Source: Bacteroidales bacterium | Lineage (GTDB): Bacteria > Bacteroidota > Bacteroidia > Bacteroidales > Marinilabiliaceae | Direction: 5' to 3' | Length of the DNA: 63,055 bases | NCBI GenBank assembly: GCA_017417385.1 | Contig: JAFPZF010000018.1 | Span: 1-63,055, forward strand | In this document: piece by piece, positions 8,687 to 17,552 of the stretch | Numbering within the stretch: position 1 is the stretch's first letter | Layout of the letters: each line of letters starts with the position of its first letter | Made by a program: the position numbers and the translations under genes | The notes under the pieces: generated by a model | The model's input: only the letters and a program-made list of their open reading frames with translations | Told to the model about the DNA's origin: nothing | The model's database searches: none

Positions 8687-10525
8687 TCAGATAAGCTTGA
8701 ACTTCTCGACGACCGACCTCAGTCTGTCGGCAGTGCGGGAGAGTTCCTCGGCGCTAGCGGCGATCTCGTCAGCCTTAGCGGCAGACTCCTGAGTAACATT
8801 GTTGAGGTTGGAGATAGCCGTGTTGATCTGGTCGACGCCGAGACTCTGCTCCTTGCTACTCATCGTAATGTCGCGGAGCATCGAGGTGACCTGATGGAGC
8901 TGCGGGAGCGCCTCGTCGATGAGGGTGTTGATATCCTCGGCGCCGTCGATAGTCTTGGAAGCAGTGTCGCTGACATCCTGAGCAGTGTCTCGAGTCTGCT
9001 CAGCGAGGCGGCCGACCTCCTTAGCAACGACAGCGAAGCCACGACCGAGCGAGCCTGCGCGGGCAGCCTCGACAGAGGCGTTGAGACTAAGAATATTAGT
9101 CTGATTGACGAGGCCGTTGATAGCGCGGATAGAGCCGGCGATCTTCTGCGTGTTGTTCATATTCTCGGTAGCCTTGTCGCCGATATTCTGGACAGCCTTG
9201 TCGGCGAGTTCCATCATCTTGTCAGTCATGACAGCGTTCTCAGTATTCTGGTGGATATTGCCAGTCATCTCCTCGAGGTTGGAAGAGATTTCCTGGAGGC
9301 TAGCAGCCTGACGGTTAGCGCCCTCGGAGAGCATATTAGCAGCGACACTCAGTTCGGCGCTACTAGAGTTGAGGAGCTTAGAAGTATGGTTCATGTCGCT
9401 GATAGTAGAGACGAGGGAGCGGTGCATATACTTGATACCACGCGAGAGACGCTCGACCTCGTCGCCCGTCTGGAAGACAGCGACCTTCTCTGACATATCG
9501 CCGGAGGAGATCTGCTCGACAGTCTTCGTAATCACGTTGAGAGGGCGAGTCAGATTCTTGCGGAAATAGCGGAGCGTCAGGACGAGGAGGACGAAAGCGA
9601 TGACAGTCCCGAGGCCTGCGAGCGAGAGAAGAATATAGAACACGATAGTGTTAATAATCGTGATATCGATAGCGATATTGTAGATACCGAGGATAGCGCC
9701 ACGATAGTCGACAATCGGGACATAGACAGAGAGAAACTTAAACTGACCGAAATTAGCTACGTCGTAGTACACTTCGCCATTGAGGAGGACGGCGTCGCCG
9801 ATAGCATCCTTAGTGAGAGGGAACTCCTTGCCGGCGTTCTCCGTGCCAGCCTGGATAGCAGAAGCTACGCCCATACGGCCACGGAAGACCGAGGGGACGA
9901 TGCCGAGGATCTCGCCAGACTGCTTGAGATAGTTTTCATCCTCGAGGCGAGCCTGGACGACGACCACATAGGCAGCGATAGCGTTGCGTGCGTCAGTGAC
10001 AGCGTGAGCGGAGAGGATGCAGAAGCCCTGATTGAGGAAGTCGGCATAGCCCTCGTACTGGTACTTGTTCTCCTTCTTCATAAAGCCGATAAAATCGGAG
10101 ACAGAGGCCCACTGCTCATCGTCGAAGCCAGAGAAAGTAGTAGATACCAGTTCGCCATCGGTATTAGTGATGACATAGCCAGCGATGTCGTTGAGGGCGA
10201 CGCAGCCCTGAGAGACCTTGATAAGCTCCTCGTAGCTACCATTAGAAAGGTCCTCGTGGACGCTTGGGTAGAGGCGGTAGGAGGTCTGGACAAAGTTGGA
10301 GACATGACCGAGAGTCTCGAGGCCATACTTACGCTGGGACTCAATCTTATCGGCGAGCTGACGACGGAAGAGGTTAGTAAGAATAGAGTCGGTAGCCCAG
10401 TAGAGGCCGAAATCGCTAGCGACGACCTCGCAGATAGCGAAAAGAACGAGAGCCACAGCGACCTTACGGAGGACGCTGCCTTTGATTCTGGCTCTAAACC
10501 TGTTTATGATAGCCTTGAGTTCCAT
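8687..10525 (-). CDS. methyl-accepting chemotaxis protein with periplasmic sensor
   Basis: A 612-residue transmembrane chemoreceptor. It has one membrane helix near residues 20-45, a periplasmic region of about 240 residues that looks like a double Cache sensor domain, a second helix (about 290-315), a HAMP domain starting LTRPLNVITKTVEQIS, and the long cytoplasmic coiled-coil hairpin whose tip reads NQTNILSLNASVEAARAG followed by RGFAVVAKEVGRLAEQT. These are the residues that contact CheA and CheW in the family. No che or motility genes occur in this window and no C-terminal CheR-binding pentapeptide is evident. The ligand is unknown. Confidence 0.95.
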   Translation of the reverse strand: MELKAIINRFRARIKGSVLRKVAVALVLFAICEVVASDFGLYWATDSILTNLFRRQLADKIESQRKYGLETLGHVSNFVQTSYRLYPSVHEDLSNGSYEELIKVSQGCVALNDIAGYVITNTDGELVSTTFSGFDDEQWASVSDFIGFMKKENKYQYEGYADFLNQGFCILSAHAVTDARNAIAAYVVVVQARLEDENYLKQSGEILGIVPSVFRGRMGVASAIQAGTENAGKEFPLTKDAIGDAVLLNGEVYYDVANFGQFKFLSVYVPIVDYRGAILGIYNIAIDITIINTIVFYILLSLAGLGTVIAFVLLVLTLRYFRKNLTRPLNVITKTVEQISSGDMSEKVAVFQTGDEVERLSRGIKYMHRSLVSTISDMNHTSKLLNSSSAELSVAANMLSEGANRQAASLQEISSNLEEMTGNIHQNTENAVMTDKMMELADKAVQNIGDKATENMNNTQKIAGSIRAINGLVNQTNILSLNASVEAARAGSLGRGFAVVAKEVGRLAEQTRDTAQDVSDTASKTIDGAEDINTLIDEALPQLHQVTSMLRDITMSSKEQSLGVDQINTAISNLNNVTQESAAKADEIAASAEELSRTADRLRSVVEKFKLI

Positions 10526-11344
10526 AAGACATTAGATTTAGTTAGTTGCAAATAAGTTGGTTTCGCTTTTTCGTAAAAATCGTTGATAGGCGGGACTCAC
10601 GAAGACCTCCGGATAAGGGTCCTGTGGAAATCCGTCGATAGCGAAGATAAATATTTTCCAATATTCCAAATAAAATCGCCTTTTTTTTGAGAAATTTTGT
10701 AACAAAAGGCGGAAAGTGAGGTATAATGGGGGGTAGCGAGGGGTCGGGGTATTGACAAACGAGTGGTAAAGTGTGACGAATGGAAGGCGAGAAAGAGGGG
10801 TGTGACGAGGGAGAGGGGGCAAGAAAGGGGAGAGAAGGGGGAAGAGAAGGGGGCAAACAGGCAGGGGAAAGACGGGGAGAAGGGGAAGAGAGCGAGGTGA
10901 TAGAGGGGAAGAGAAGGGGTCGAGAAGGCAGAGAAGGGGAAGAGAAGGGGGAGAAAGGACGGTGAATAAGGGTTGAAAAGGGGTGGATATAGTTAAAAAA
11001 GAGGGGAGTTACCGCAATGCACGTATTTTTTGTGTAAATTTGTTGCAAAGTTGCAAGGTGCAGTCATGGCGAAAGGGGCGGAAAAGAGGGGTCAGGACTA
11101 ACCCAGGTCTAACCCAAGTCTAACCCAGGGCTAATAAAAAAGGCATAGAGAGCCGACCGACGAAAGCGGGAGAAGAGCAATCGGAGGGGAGCGAAGGGAG
11201 ACACAGGGAAGTGGAAGAAAAAGGGAGGGGAGAGAAGTGGAAGAGAAGGAAAGGGAAGGAAGAGAGCCAAAGACGGGAGCCGAGCGACGAAAGAAGAAAA
11301 GGAAAGACAAGATACGTATCATATAAAAAGCAATAAACCAACTA
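10526..11344. other. gene-free spacer with long polypurine tracts
   Basis: About 820 bases without a supported gene. About 10715-10965 and 11155-11310 are almost pure A/G on the plus strand, built from variants of GAAGGGGAAGAGAAGGGG. Frames on either strand here are low complexity and not credible. A TAAATTTG at 11035-11042 resembles a -7 box but is 300 bases from etfB. An 11-bp array lies at 11092-11135. Confidence 0.7.
11092..11135 (-). repeat. four-unit 11-bp TTAG array
   Basis: Read on the minus strand it is TTAGCCCTGGG, TTAGACTTGGG, TTAGACCTGGG, TTAGTCCTGAC: four head-to-tail 11-mers. It lies within the spacer ahead of etfB and is the longest array in the window. Confidence 0.8.
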
Positions 11345-12217
11345 ATGAGCTACAAGATCATAGTGCTGGCTAAGCAAGTTCCGGACACGCGTGCGGTAAG
11401 CAAGGATGCGATGACGCCGGAGGGCACGGTGAACCGTGCGGCGCTGCCTGCGATTTTCAATCCAGAGGACTTGAACGCCCTCGAAATGGCGCTCCAGATA
11501 AAGGACGCGAATCCTGGTTCGACAGTTAAGATAGTGACGATGGGACTGCCAAAGGCGGCGGAGGTCATCAGGGAAGGACTGTTCCGTGGAGCAGACGGCG
11601 GTGTCTTGCTGACAGACAGGGCGTTTGCGGGTGCGGATACGCTGGCGACATCGTACACGATAGCAACGGCGATCAAGAAGATAGGCGACTATGACATCAT
11701 CATCGGTGGTCGTCAGGCTATCGACGGCGACACGGCGCAGGTCGGTCCGCAGGTAGCGGAGAAGCTGGGCTTGCCACAGGTGACCTACGCAGAGAAGATC
11801 GAGAGTCTGGAGGGCAAGACCATCAGGATCAAGAGGGCCATCACGGGTGGTGTCGAGACCGTCGAGACGAAGCTACCGGTCGTCATCACCGTAAACGGAT
11901 CGGCAGACGCATGCAGGCCGAGGAATGCGAAGAACGTCATGAAGTACAAGTATGCTCAGACGCCGAGCGAGGCAGCTCAGAAGCCGACGCCATACGCAGC
12001 GATAGCAGACAGCAAGCCGTACCTCAAGATCGAGGAGTGGAACAATGCGACGATCAACGCAGACCTGCAGCAGTGCGGACTGAATGGATCGCCGACGAAG
12101 GTGAAGAACGTCGAGAGCATCGTCTTTGCGGCGAAGGAGAGCAAGACGTTCAGTGCGAGTGATGCTGACATCGAGGGCTTGATGGTAGAGTTGTTGGCAA
12201 ATCATACTATAGGTTAG
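11345..12217 (+). CDS. etfB: electron transfer flavoprotein beta subunit
   Basis: EtfB of 290 residues, partner of EtfA in the FAD-containing heterodimer that carries electrons to or from acyl-CoA dehydrogenases. The start YKIIVLAKQVPDTRAVS, the FNPEDLNALEMAL segment, GADTLATSYTIATAI and the nucleotide-site text GGRQAIDGDTAQVGPQVAE are typical. The ETF-beta recognition-loop region follows around VIVTVNGSADACRPRNAKN-like text at about 178-197. It opens an etfB-etfA-dehydrogenase operon, with a short inverted repeat between it and etfA. A bifurcating role would need a second FAD and cannot be decided by eye. Confidence 0.95.
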   Translation: MSYKIIVLAKQVPDTRAVSKDAMTPEGTVNRAALPAIFNPEDLNALEMALQIKDANPGSTVKIVTMGLPKAAEVIREGLFRGADGGVLLTDRAFAGADTLATSYTIATAIKKIGDYDIIIGGRQAIDGDTAQVGPQVAEKLGLPQVTYAEKIESLEGKTIRIKRAITGGVETVETKLPVVITVNGSADACRPRNAKNVMKYKYAQTPSEAAQKPTPYAAIADSKPYLKIEEWNNATINADLQQCGLNGSPTKVKNVESIVFAAKESKTFSASDADIEGLMVELLANHTIG

Positions 12218-12239
12218 TCGTCCTAAGGAACACAACATA

Positions 12240-12280
12240 GGGAACTTCTACAAATCGAGATTTGATTTCTAGAAATCCCC
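12240..12280. repeat. short inverted repeat matching the element termini
   Basis: GGGAACTTCTACAAATC and GATTTCTAGAAATCCCC face each other across a few bases between etfB and etfA. Both arms resemble the terminal repeats of the elements at 16061, 18024 and 46210. It may be a relic or minimal form, and as RNA would fold into a hairpin inside the etf transcript. Confidence 0.65.
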
Positions 12281-12301
12281 AACAATAAGGAAAAAGAAGT
12301 A

Positions 12302-13324
12302 ATGAACAACGTATTTATATATTGTGAGATAGAGGACGGCGTAGTAGCCGATGTCAGTCTCGAGCTGCTGACGAAGGGCAGGACCCTTGCTGCGAAGCTA
12401 GGCGTAGACGTAGAGGCGATAGCGATAGGCACGGGCATCGAGGGCGTCGTCGAGAAGCAGATCTTCCCATACGGGGCGAAGAGGATACACCTCTTTGACG
12501 CTCCGGGCTTGTCGCCATACACGACGTTGCCACATGCGTCGATAGTCTGCAAGCTCTTCAAGGAGGAGCAGCCGCAGATATGCCTGATGGGTGCAACCGT
12601 CATAGGACGTGACCTTGGACCACGAGTATCGTCGGCATTGACGAGCGGACTGACGGCAGACTGCACGGCGCTGGAGATAGGCGAGTTTGAGGACAAGAAG
12701 AATCAGAAGGTATATAAGGACCTCCTGTATCAGATACGTCCGGCATTCGGCGGCAGCATCGTCGCAACGATTGTCAACCCGGACCACAGGCCACAGATGG
12801 CGACCGTGCGTGACGGCGTCATGAAGAAAGAGATACTGGACCCGAACTTCAAGGGCGAGGTCGTCAAGCATGACGTCTCGAAGTACGTCAGCCAGGCGGA
12901 CATGGTCGTCAGCGTCATCGAGAGGCAGGTAGCGAAGGCGAAGAACAACCTGAAGAATGCTCCGATCATCGTAGCGGGCGGATATGGCGTCGGCTCGAAG
13001 GAGAACTTCAAGCTCCTCCAGGACCTGGCGAAGACGCTGGGCGCAGAGATAGGCGCGAGCCGTGCGGCAGTCGATGCAGGGTGGATAGACCACGACAGGC
13101 AGATAGGTCAGACGGGCGTCACCGTAAGGCCGAAGCTGTACATCGCATGCGGCATCAGCGGTCAGATCCAGCACATAGCGGGCATGCAGGACAGTTCGCT
13201 GATCATCTCGGTGAACAGTGACCCACAGGCGCCGATCAACACGATAGCCGACTACGTCATCAACGGCACCATCGAGGAGGTATTGCCGAAGATGATCAAG
13301 TATTTCAAGAAGAACTCGAAGTAA
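12302..13324 (+). CDS. etfA: electron transfer flavoprotein alpha subunit
   Basis: EtfA of 340 residues. The C-terminal FAD-binding domain shows the family signatures: VAGGYGVGSKENFKLL (about 221-236), GASRAAVDAGW, and the strongly conserved QIGQTGVTVRPKLYIACGISG followed by IQHIAGMQDS and NSDPQAPINTIADYVI. The N-terminal half is the usual alpha/beta adenine-nucleotide-like fold. It lies 84 bases after etfB and 18 bases before the acyl-CoA dehydrogenase, so the three products should be made together. Confidence 0.96.
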   Translation: MNNVFIYCEIEDGVVADVSLELLTKGRTLAAKLGVDVEAIAIGTGIEGVVEKQIFPYGAKRIHLFDAPGLSPYTTLPHASIVCKLFKEEQPQICLMGATVIGRDLGPRVSSALTSGLTADCTALEIGEFEDKKNQKVYKDLLYQIRPAFGGSIVATIVNPDHRPQMATVRDGVMKKEILDPNFKGEVVKHDVSKYVSQADMVVSVIERQVAKAKNNLKNAPIIVAGGYGVGSKENFKLLQDLAKTLGAEIGASRAAVDAGWIDHDRQIGQTGVTVRPKLYIACGISGQIQHIAGMQDSSLIISVNSDPQAPINTIADYVINGTIEEVLPKMIKYFKKNSK

Positions 13325-13342
13325 TTTCCAGGAAAAGCAACT

Positions 13343-15067
13343 ATGGCAAATTTTTTCACAGATACACCGGAACTGAAGTATCACCTGAGCCATCCCCTGA
13401 TGAAGAGGATCGTAGAGCTCAAGGAGAGGGACTTTGCAGACAAGGACAAGTATGACTATGCGCCTCAGAACTTCGAGGACGCGATGGACAACTACGAGAG
13501 AGTCCTGGAGATAGTCGGCGAGATATGCGGCGAGATCATTGCGCCGAACGCCGAGGGAGTTGACCATGAGGGTCCGAAGTGCGAGAACGGTCGCGTCACG
13601 TACGCATCTGGCACGGATAAGAACCTCGAGGCTACGAGGAGGGCAGGTCTGATGGGCATGGCGATGCCGAGGAGGTTTGGCGGACTGAACTTCCCAATCG
13701 TCCCTTACATCATGGCAGCCGACATGGTCAGCCGTTCGGATGCAGGATTTGAGAACCTCTGGGGTCTCCAGGACTGTGCAGAGACGCTGTATGAGTTCGG
13801 CGACGAGGACCAGAAGCAGAGGTTCCTGACGAGAGTCTGTGCTGGCGAGACCATGTCTATGGACCTGACAGAGCCGGACGCAGGATCGGACCTGCAGAGC
13901 GTCATGCTGAAGGCCACATACTCTGAGAAGGACGGATGCTGGCTCTTGAACGGCGTGAAGAGATTCATCACCAACGGAGACAGCGACATACACCTCGTCC
14001 TGGCGCGCTCGGAGGAGGGCACGAGGGATGGCCGAGGCCTCTCCATGTTCATCTATGACAAGAGGCAGGGGGGAGTCAACGTCCGCCGCATCGAGAACAA
14101 GATGGGCATCAAGGGTTCGCCGACGTGTGAGCTCGTCTATAAGAACGCCAAGGCGGAGCTCTGTGGCGACAGGAAGCTGGGACTCATCAAGTACGTCATG
14201 GCGCTGATGAACGGTGCACGACTGGGCATCGCAGCGCAGGGTGTCGGACTGAGCCAGGCAGCATACTACGAGGCGCTCAGCTATGCCAAGGACAGGAAGC
14301 AGTTCGGCAAGGCGATAGTAGAGTTCCCGGCAGTAGCAGACATGCTCAGACTGATGAAGGCGAAGACCGACGCGTCGAGGGCACTCCTGTATGAGACAGC
14401 GAGGTACGTCGATATCTACAAGGCGCTTGACGACATCAGCAAGGAGAGGAAGCTGACGCCAGAGGAGAGGGCTGAGCAGAAGAAGTTCGCGAAGCTCGCC
14501 GACTCGTTCACGCCACTCGGCAAGAGCATGGGCAGCGAGTTTGCGAACCAGAACACATACGACTGCATCCAGATCCATGGTGGTTCGGGCTTCATGAAGG
14601 ACTACACGTGCGAGAGACTGTATAGGGATGCACGCATCACATCTATCTATGAGGGCACGACGCAGCTACAGGTTGTCGCAGCAATCCGCTACGTCACGAC
14701 TGGGGCATACCTTGCGAGGATACGCGAGTATGAGCAGGACGAGACGAGCAGCGAGCTGGCAGGGCTGAAGGCGAGGGTCGTCAAGATGGCGGACAAGCTG
14801 GAGGAGGTCGTTGCTAAGGTGACGGAGCCGAAGAACCAGGAGTATCTCGACTTCATGGCGAGGAGACTCGTCGAGATGTCGGCACACACCATCATGTGCC
14901 ACTTGCTGTTGAGAGGTGCGAGCGAGGCTAAGGAGTTGTTCGAGACGTCGGCCAAAGTATACGTCAGGTATGCAGAGGCAGAGGTCGAGAAGCACTACTC
15001 GTACATCAAGAGCTTCGAGATAGAGAGCCTGGCGGACTATAGGGTTGCGGAGAGCGCTGCCGAGTAG
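13343..15067 (+). CDS. acyl-CoA dehydrogenase (long form, ~574 aa)
   Basis: A flavoprotein that oxidises or, with a bifurcating ETF, may help reduce acyl-CoA thioesters. Visible motifs are the FAD/substrate segment MDLTEPDAGSDLQSV, RFITNGDSD, NGARLGIAAQGVGLSQAAY, and IYEGTTQLQ with Glu437 in the place of the catalytic base. A C-terminal helical extension of about 110 residues follows, as in the longer acyl-CoA dehydrogenases. It closes the etf operon and ends before a clear hairpin. Chain-length preference and direction (beta-oxidation or crotonyl-CoA reduction for butyrate) cannot be read from the sequence. Confidence 0.94.
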   Translation: MANFFTDTPELKYHLSHPLMKRIVELKERDFADKDKYDYAPQNFEDAMDNYERVLEIVGEICGEIIAPNAEGVDHEGPKCENGRVTYASGTDKNLEATRRAGLMGMAMPRRFGGLNFPIVPYIMAADMVSRSDAGFENLWGLQDCAETLYEFGDEDQKQRFLTRVCAGETMSMDLTEPDAGSDLQSVMLKATYSEKDGCWLLNGVKRFITNGDSDIHLVLARSEEGTRDGRGLSMFIYDKRQGGVNVRRIENKMGIKGSPTCELVYKNAKAELCGDRKLGLIKYVMALMNGARLGIAAQGVGLSQAAYYEALSYAKDRKQFGKAIVEFPAVADMLRLMKAKTDASRALLYETARYVDIYKALDDISKERKLTPEERAEQKKFAKLADSFTPLGKSMGSEFANQNTYDCIQIHGGSGFMKDYTCERLYRDARITSIYEGTTQLQVVAAIRYVTTGAYLARIREYEQDETSSELAGLKARVVKMADKLEEVVAKVTEPKNQEYLDFMARRLVEMSAHTIMCHLLLRGASEAKELFETSAKVYVRYAEAEVEKHYSYIKSFEIESLADYRVAESAAE

Positions 15068-15102
15068 GACGGAATGGTAGAGCAATAAATAAAGATGATA
15101 AT

Positions 15103-15135
15103 AAGCCCCGCTGCTGAAAAGTGGCGGGGCTATTA
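15103..15135 (+). terminator. terminator of the etf operon
   Basis: AAGCCCCGC pairs with GCGGGGCTATT across a GCTGAAAAGT-type loop, 36 bases after the dehydrogenase stop, followed by an AT-rich stretch. Confidence 0.8.
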
Positions 15136-15271
15136 TAAAAATAGGATTCAGACACATATAGAGTATGGGAAAGAAAGGGGGACGAGGTGATGATTATCCG
15201 AATGCGTGGTATGTGATGGGGAACTGGGAGTATATAGAGAGTAGTAAAAGAATGATGTTCATCAATTTGGA

Positions 15272-15757
15272 ATGCAAACGATAGTACGGATAATGCTGGT
15301 CATTGCGATTGGCATGGCGATGACATCGTGCAGCAGCTACAAGTATGTAGGGAAGCTGTACATGGACTTTTGGGGATGCTATAGTGAATACATTGGGGAC
15401 AACGTAACAAGAGTCAATGCGAAGGGGGAGCCGTATTATAATCCGAAACTTAAAGACCCTGGGGGCCTCGGGAAAAAAGAGTTTATAGACGATTTCACGA
15501 GGATGCCATACTTAGCGGACTTCATCTATGTAACTCCAGACGAATGGAAGGGAGGCAAGTATAATATTTACTTGATAAAAGACAGTGACGAGACAAGGCA
15601 TGTTTACACCATAACCATAGTCCTAAAGAGACGGTATCTAAACATGGGGAAAGCGTACTGTGTAAGAGACTCATACCCCAAAGCATACCATGAAGGGAAA
15701 AAGATCAATGGGTGTAGAGGAGTACCAGACCACGTGATACTATGCACATACGAGTGA
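15272..15757 (+). CDS. small lipoprotein, first of three tandem paralogs
   Basis: Unrecognised 161-residue lipoprotein. The signal peptide ends in a lipobox MAMTSC (Cys20), followed by SSYKYVGKLYMDFWGCYSE. Shared blocks in all copies are NVTRVNAKGEPYYNPKLKDP, GGLGKKE, YVTPDEWK, and a C-terminal GKAYC...YHEGKKINGCRG region. Its end overlaps the start of the second copy by 16 bases; the identical join sequence recurs between copies two and three, which indicates tandem duplication. No function can be assigned. Confidence 0.7.
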   Translation: MQTIVRIMLVIAIGMAMTSCSSYKYVGKLYMDFWGCYSEYIGDNVTRVNAKGEPYYNPKLKDPGGLGKKEFIDDFTRMPYLADFIYVTPDEWKGGKYNIYLIKDSDETRHVYTITIVLKRRYLNMGKAYCVRDSYPKAYHEGKKINGCRGVPDHVILCTYE

Positions 15758-16435
15758 ATGGAATACAGATAATGCTGGTCATTACGATTGGCATGGTGGC
15801 AATGACGTCGTGCAGCAACTACAAGTATGCAGGGAAACTGTACATGGACTTTATGGGGTGCTATAGTGAATACATTGGGGACAACGTAACAAGAGTCAAC
15901 GCTAAGGGGGAGCCGTATTATAATCCGAAACTTAAAGATCCTGGGGGCCTCGGGAAAGAAGAGTATATAGACGATTTCACGTGGAAGCCATGCTTAGCTG
16001 ACTTCATCTATGTAACTCCAGACGAATGGAAAAGAGGGGTAAGAACAATATATACTTGAGGTGACTTCTATAAATTGCTTTTTCTGCGTTGGCGTTGCCT
16101 TCATTCCTCACGCTCGGCAATAGGAGCAAGCTCCATTGCTCTCGCTTAATCGGAATGTTGCACTTCGGTCGTTGAAATCCTCATGTACGCCAGTACACTC
16201 CGGTGTTCAACGCCTTGTGCGCCTTGAAAAATCTAATTTCTAGAAGTCCCCTTATTAATAAGGTGATGAGACAAGGCATGTGTACACCATAACCAGAGTC
16301 CTAAAGAGAAGGTATCTAAACATGGGGAAAGCGTACTGTGTAAGAGACTCATACCCCAAAGCATACCATGAAGGGAAAAAGATCAATGGGTGTAGAGGGT
16401 TACCAAACCACGTGATACTATGCACATACGAATGA
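15742..16435 (+). pseudogene. second lipoprotein paralog, interrupted by an inserted element
   Basis: The 5' part (15742-16059) encodes the lipoprotein signal (MTSC) and the blocks seen in copy one up to the DEWK segment, then shifts frame and stops. The 3' part (from about 16262) resumes with GDETRHVYTI and runs intact to a stop at 16433-16435, matching the C-terminus of copy one almost base for base. Between them lies a 194-bp element. A small extra shift relative to the paralogs (ATATATAC for ATATTTAC) may be a later change. The gene is therefore split and almost certainly not functional as the full-length protein. Confidence 0.85.
16061..16254 (+). mobile_element. terminal-inverted-repeat element, copy 1
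   Basis: Starts GTGACTTCTATAAATTGC and ends GATTT-type AATTTCTAGAAGTCCCC, which is an imperfect inverted repeat of the start. Inside are a hairpin GGAGCAAGCTCC, the tail CTCTCGCTTAATCGG, and CACTTCGGTCGTTGAAATCCTCATGTA. It carries no gene and splits the second lipoprotein paralog. A clean target duplication is not visible here; GGTGA flanks both sides but may be coincidence. Confidence 0.75.
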
Positions 16436-16938
16436 ATGGAATACAGATAATGCTGGTCATTACGATTGGCATGGCAATGACATCGTGCAGCAGCTACAAG
16501 TATGTAGGTACATTCGAATTATATTTTTGGGACTGTGACGGAGAGGATATAGGGGAGACGGTCACTCGTCTTGATGACAAGGGGCAACCATATAACAATC
16601 CGAAACTAAAAGACCCAGGAGGCCTCGGGAAGAAGGAATACATCAACACCTTCACTGGGAAGCCATACCCGATTGACTGCATATATCTGGCGCCTGACGA
16701 ATGGAAAGATGGTGTCCAAATGGTATACCTCATAAGAGATGGTGACACGAGGTGGATAGACACAGTAAGAGTCGAATATGAGACGAGACGATGGAATATT
16801 GCCAAAGCATATTGCGACAAAGACGACGAAAGCGGACATAAAAGTGTGTATCATAATGGGATGAGGGTTAATGGCTTCGTCGGCATCAATAATCACATAG
16901 TGATGTGTCACGAAAAGGGAAGGAGACGCGTCAGATAA
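16420..16938 (+). CDS. small lipoprotein, third tandem paralog
   Basis: A 172-residue paralog of the two genes upstream, more diverged: the lipobox MAMTSC (Cys23) and blocks NNPKLKDPGGLGKKEYI, APDEWKDG, AKAYC and a C-terminal NGFVGINNHIVMCHE are recognisable. The start may instead be the ATG at 16432, two codons after the previous reading frame ends. It lacks the frameshift and insertion of copy two. Function unknown; lipidation implies an envelope location. Confidence 0.7.
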   Translation: MHIRMNGIQIMLVITIGMAMTSCSSYKYVGTFELYFWDCDGEDIGETVTRLDDKGQPYNNPKLKDPGGLGKKEYINTFTGKPYPIDCIYLAPDEWKDGVQMVYLIRDGDTRWIDTVRVEYETRRWNIAKAYCDKDDESGHKSVYHNGMRVNGFVGINNHIVMCHEKGRRRVR

Positions 16939-17111
16939 AACTATGTGCATACGTAATACGATGTGTGTAGGGAAGGGGAAGAAGGGAAGGGGAAGAAGGG
17001 AAGGGAAATGAAAAAAAACATGAGGTAGATGTCACCTTTAGGGCAGGAAGGCTGTTATATAAGTGAACTAGTTCAGAAACAAATAGTCGAACATTATAAA
17101 ACAGAAAGACA

Positions 17112-17552
17112 ATGTACTTATTCCAGATCGTATCAGTCGTCCTATGTGGATTTGCCCTCCCCATCATCATGGTGTACATCAGTTATCGCCAGAAGATGAA
17201 CGACAACAAGATGCGCACCCAGATAGTCCTTGCGGCACTCGAGAAGAACCCGGGGATAGACGTCGAGGAGCTACTCAGGAAGGTGACGCCAGAGAGCAAG
17301 CCCAAGCTACTGAAGGAGAAGCTACTCACGAAGCTGTTGTGGGGTAGCATCCTGACAATCATGGGAGCAGGGTTCCTAATCACGCAGCTATTCGACATGG
17401 ACCACAAAGTCTTAACCCTCTTTGAATTAGCTGGAGTGCCATTGTTGGCGGTGGGGATAGCGTTGCTCGTCAACTACTATGTAGGCAAGAAGACCTTGGC
17501 GAAAGAGATGGAGGCCGAGGAGAGGGCCATGCAAGAGAAGGCAGACAAGTGA
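17112..17552 (+). CDS. DUF6249-like membrane protein
   Basis: A 146-residue protein with an N-terminal membrane helix (about residues 3-22), a charged segment with a helical EKNPGIDVEELLRKVTPE region, two more helices (about 78-95 and 102-122) and a charged C-terminus. This layout matches small DUF6249-type proteins found beside ECF sigma factors in Bacteroidetes; I make that family call from the pattern only. Its TGA overlaps the GTG start of the sigma gene, so the two are translationally coupled. A role in signalling to the sigma factor is inference from position. Confidence 0.75.
   Translation: MYLFQIVSVVLCGFALPIIMVYISYRQKMNDNKMRTQIVLAALEKNPGIDVEELLRKVTPESKPKLLKEKLLTKLLWGSILTIMGAGFLITQLFDMDHKVLTLFELAGVPLLAVGIALLVNYYVGKKTLAKEMEAEERAMQEKADK

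Noticed and set aside
10542-11048. Minus-strand frame of 168 codons in the spacer
   Set aside because: It translates the polypurine tract into Pro/Ser/Leu runs and is not protein-like.
12398-14578. A 726-codon open frame on the minus strand
   Set aside because: It is antisense to etfA and the acyl-CoA dehydrogenase; the product is Arg/Leu/Val-rich without any motif and the opposite strand is certain.
15165-15284. A 39-codon plus-strand frame before the lipoprotein array
   Set aside because: No signal, no conserved text and it overlaps the start of the lipoprotein gene; too little support to call a gene.
16060-16266. GGTGA on both sides of element copy 1 as a target duplication
   Set aside because: The left GGTGA lies in the position of the terminal repeat (GGKGACTTCT) and the right one belongs to the host gene, so the match may be coincidental.
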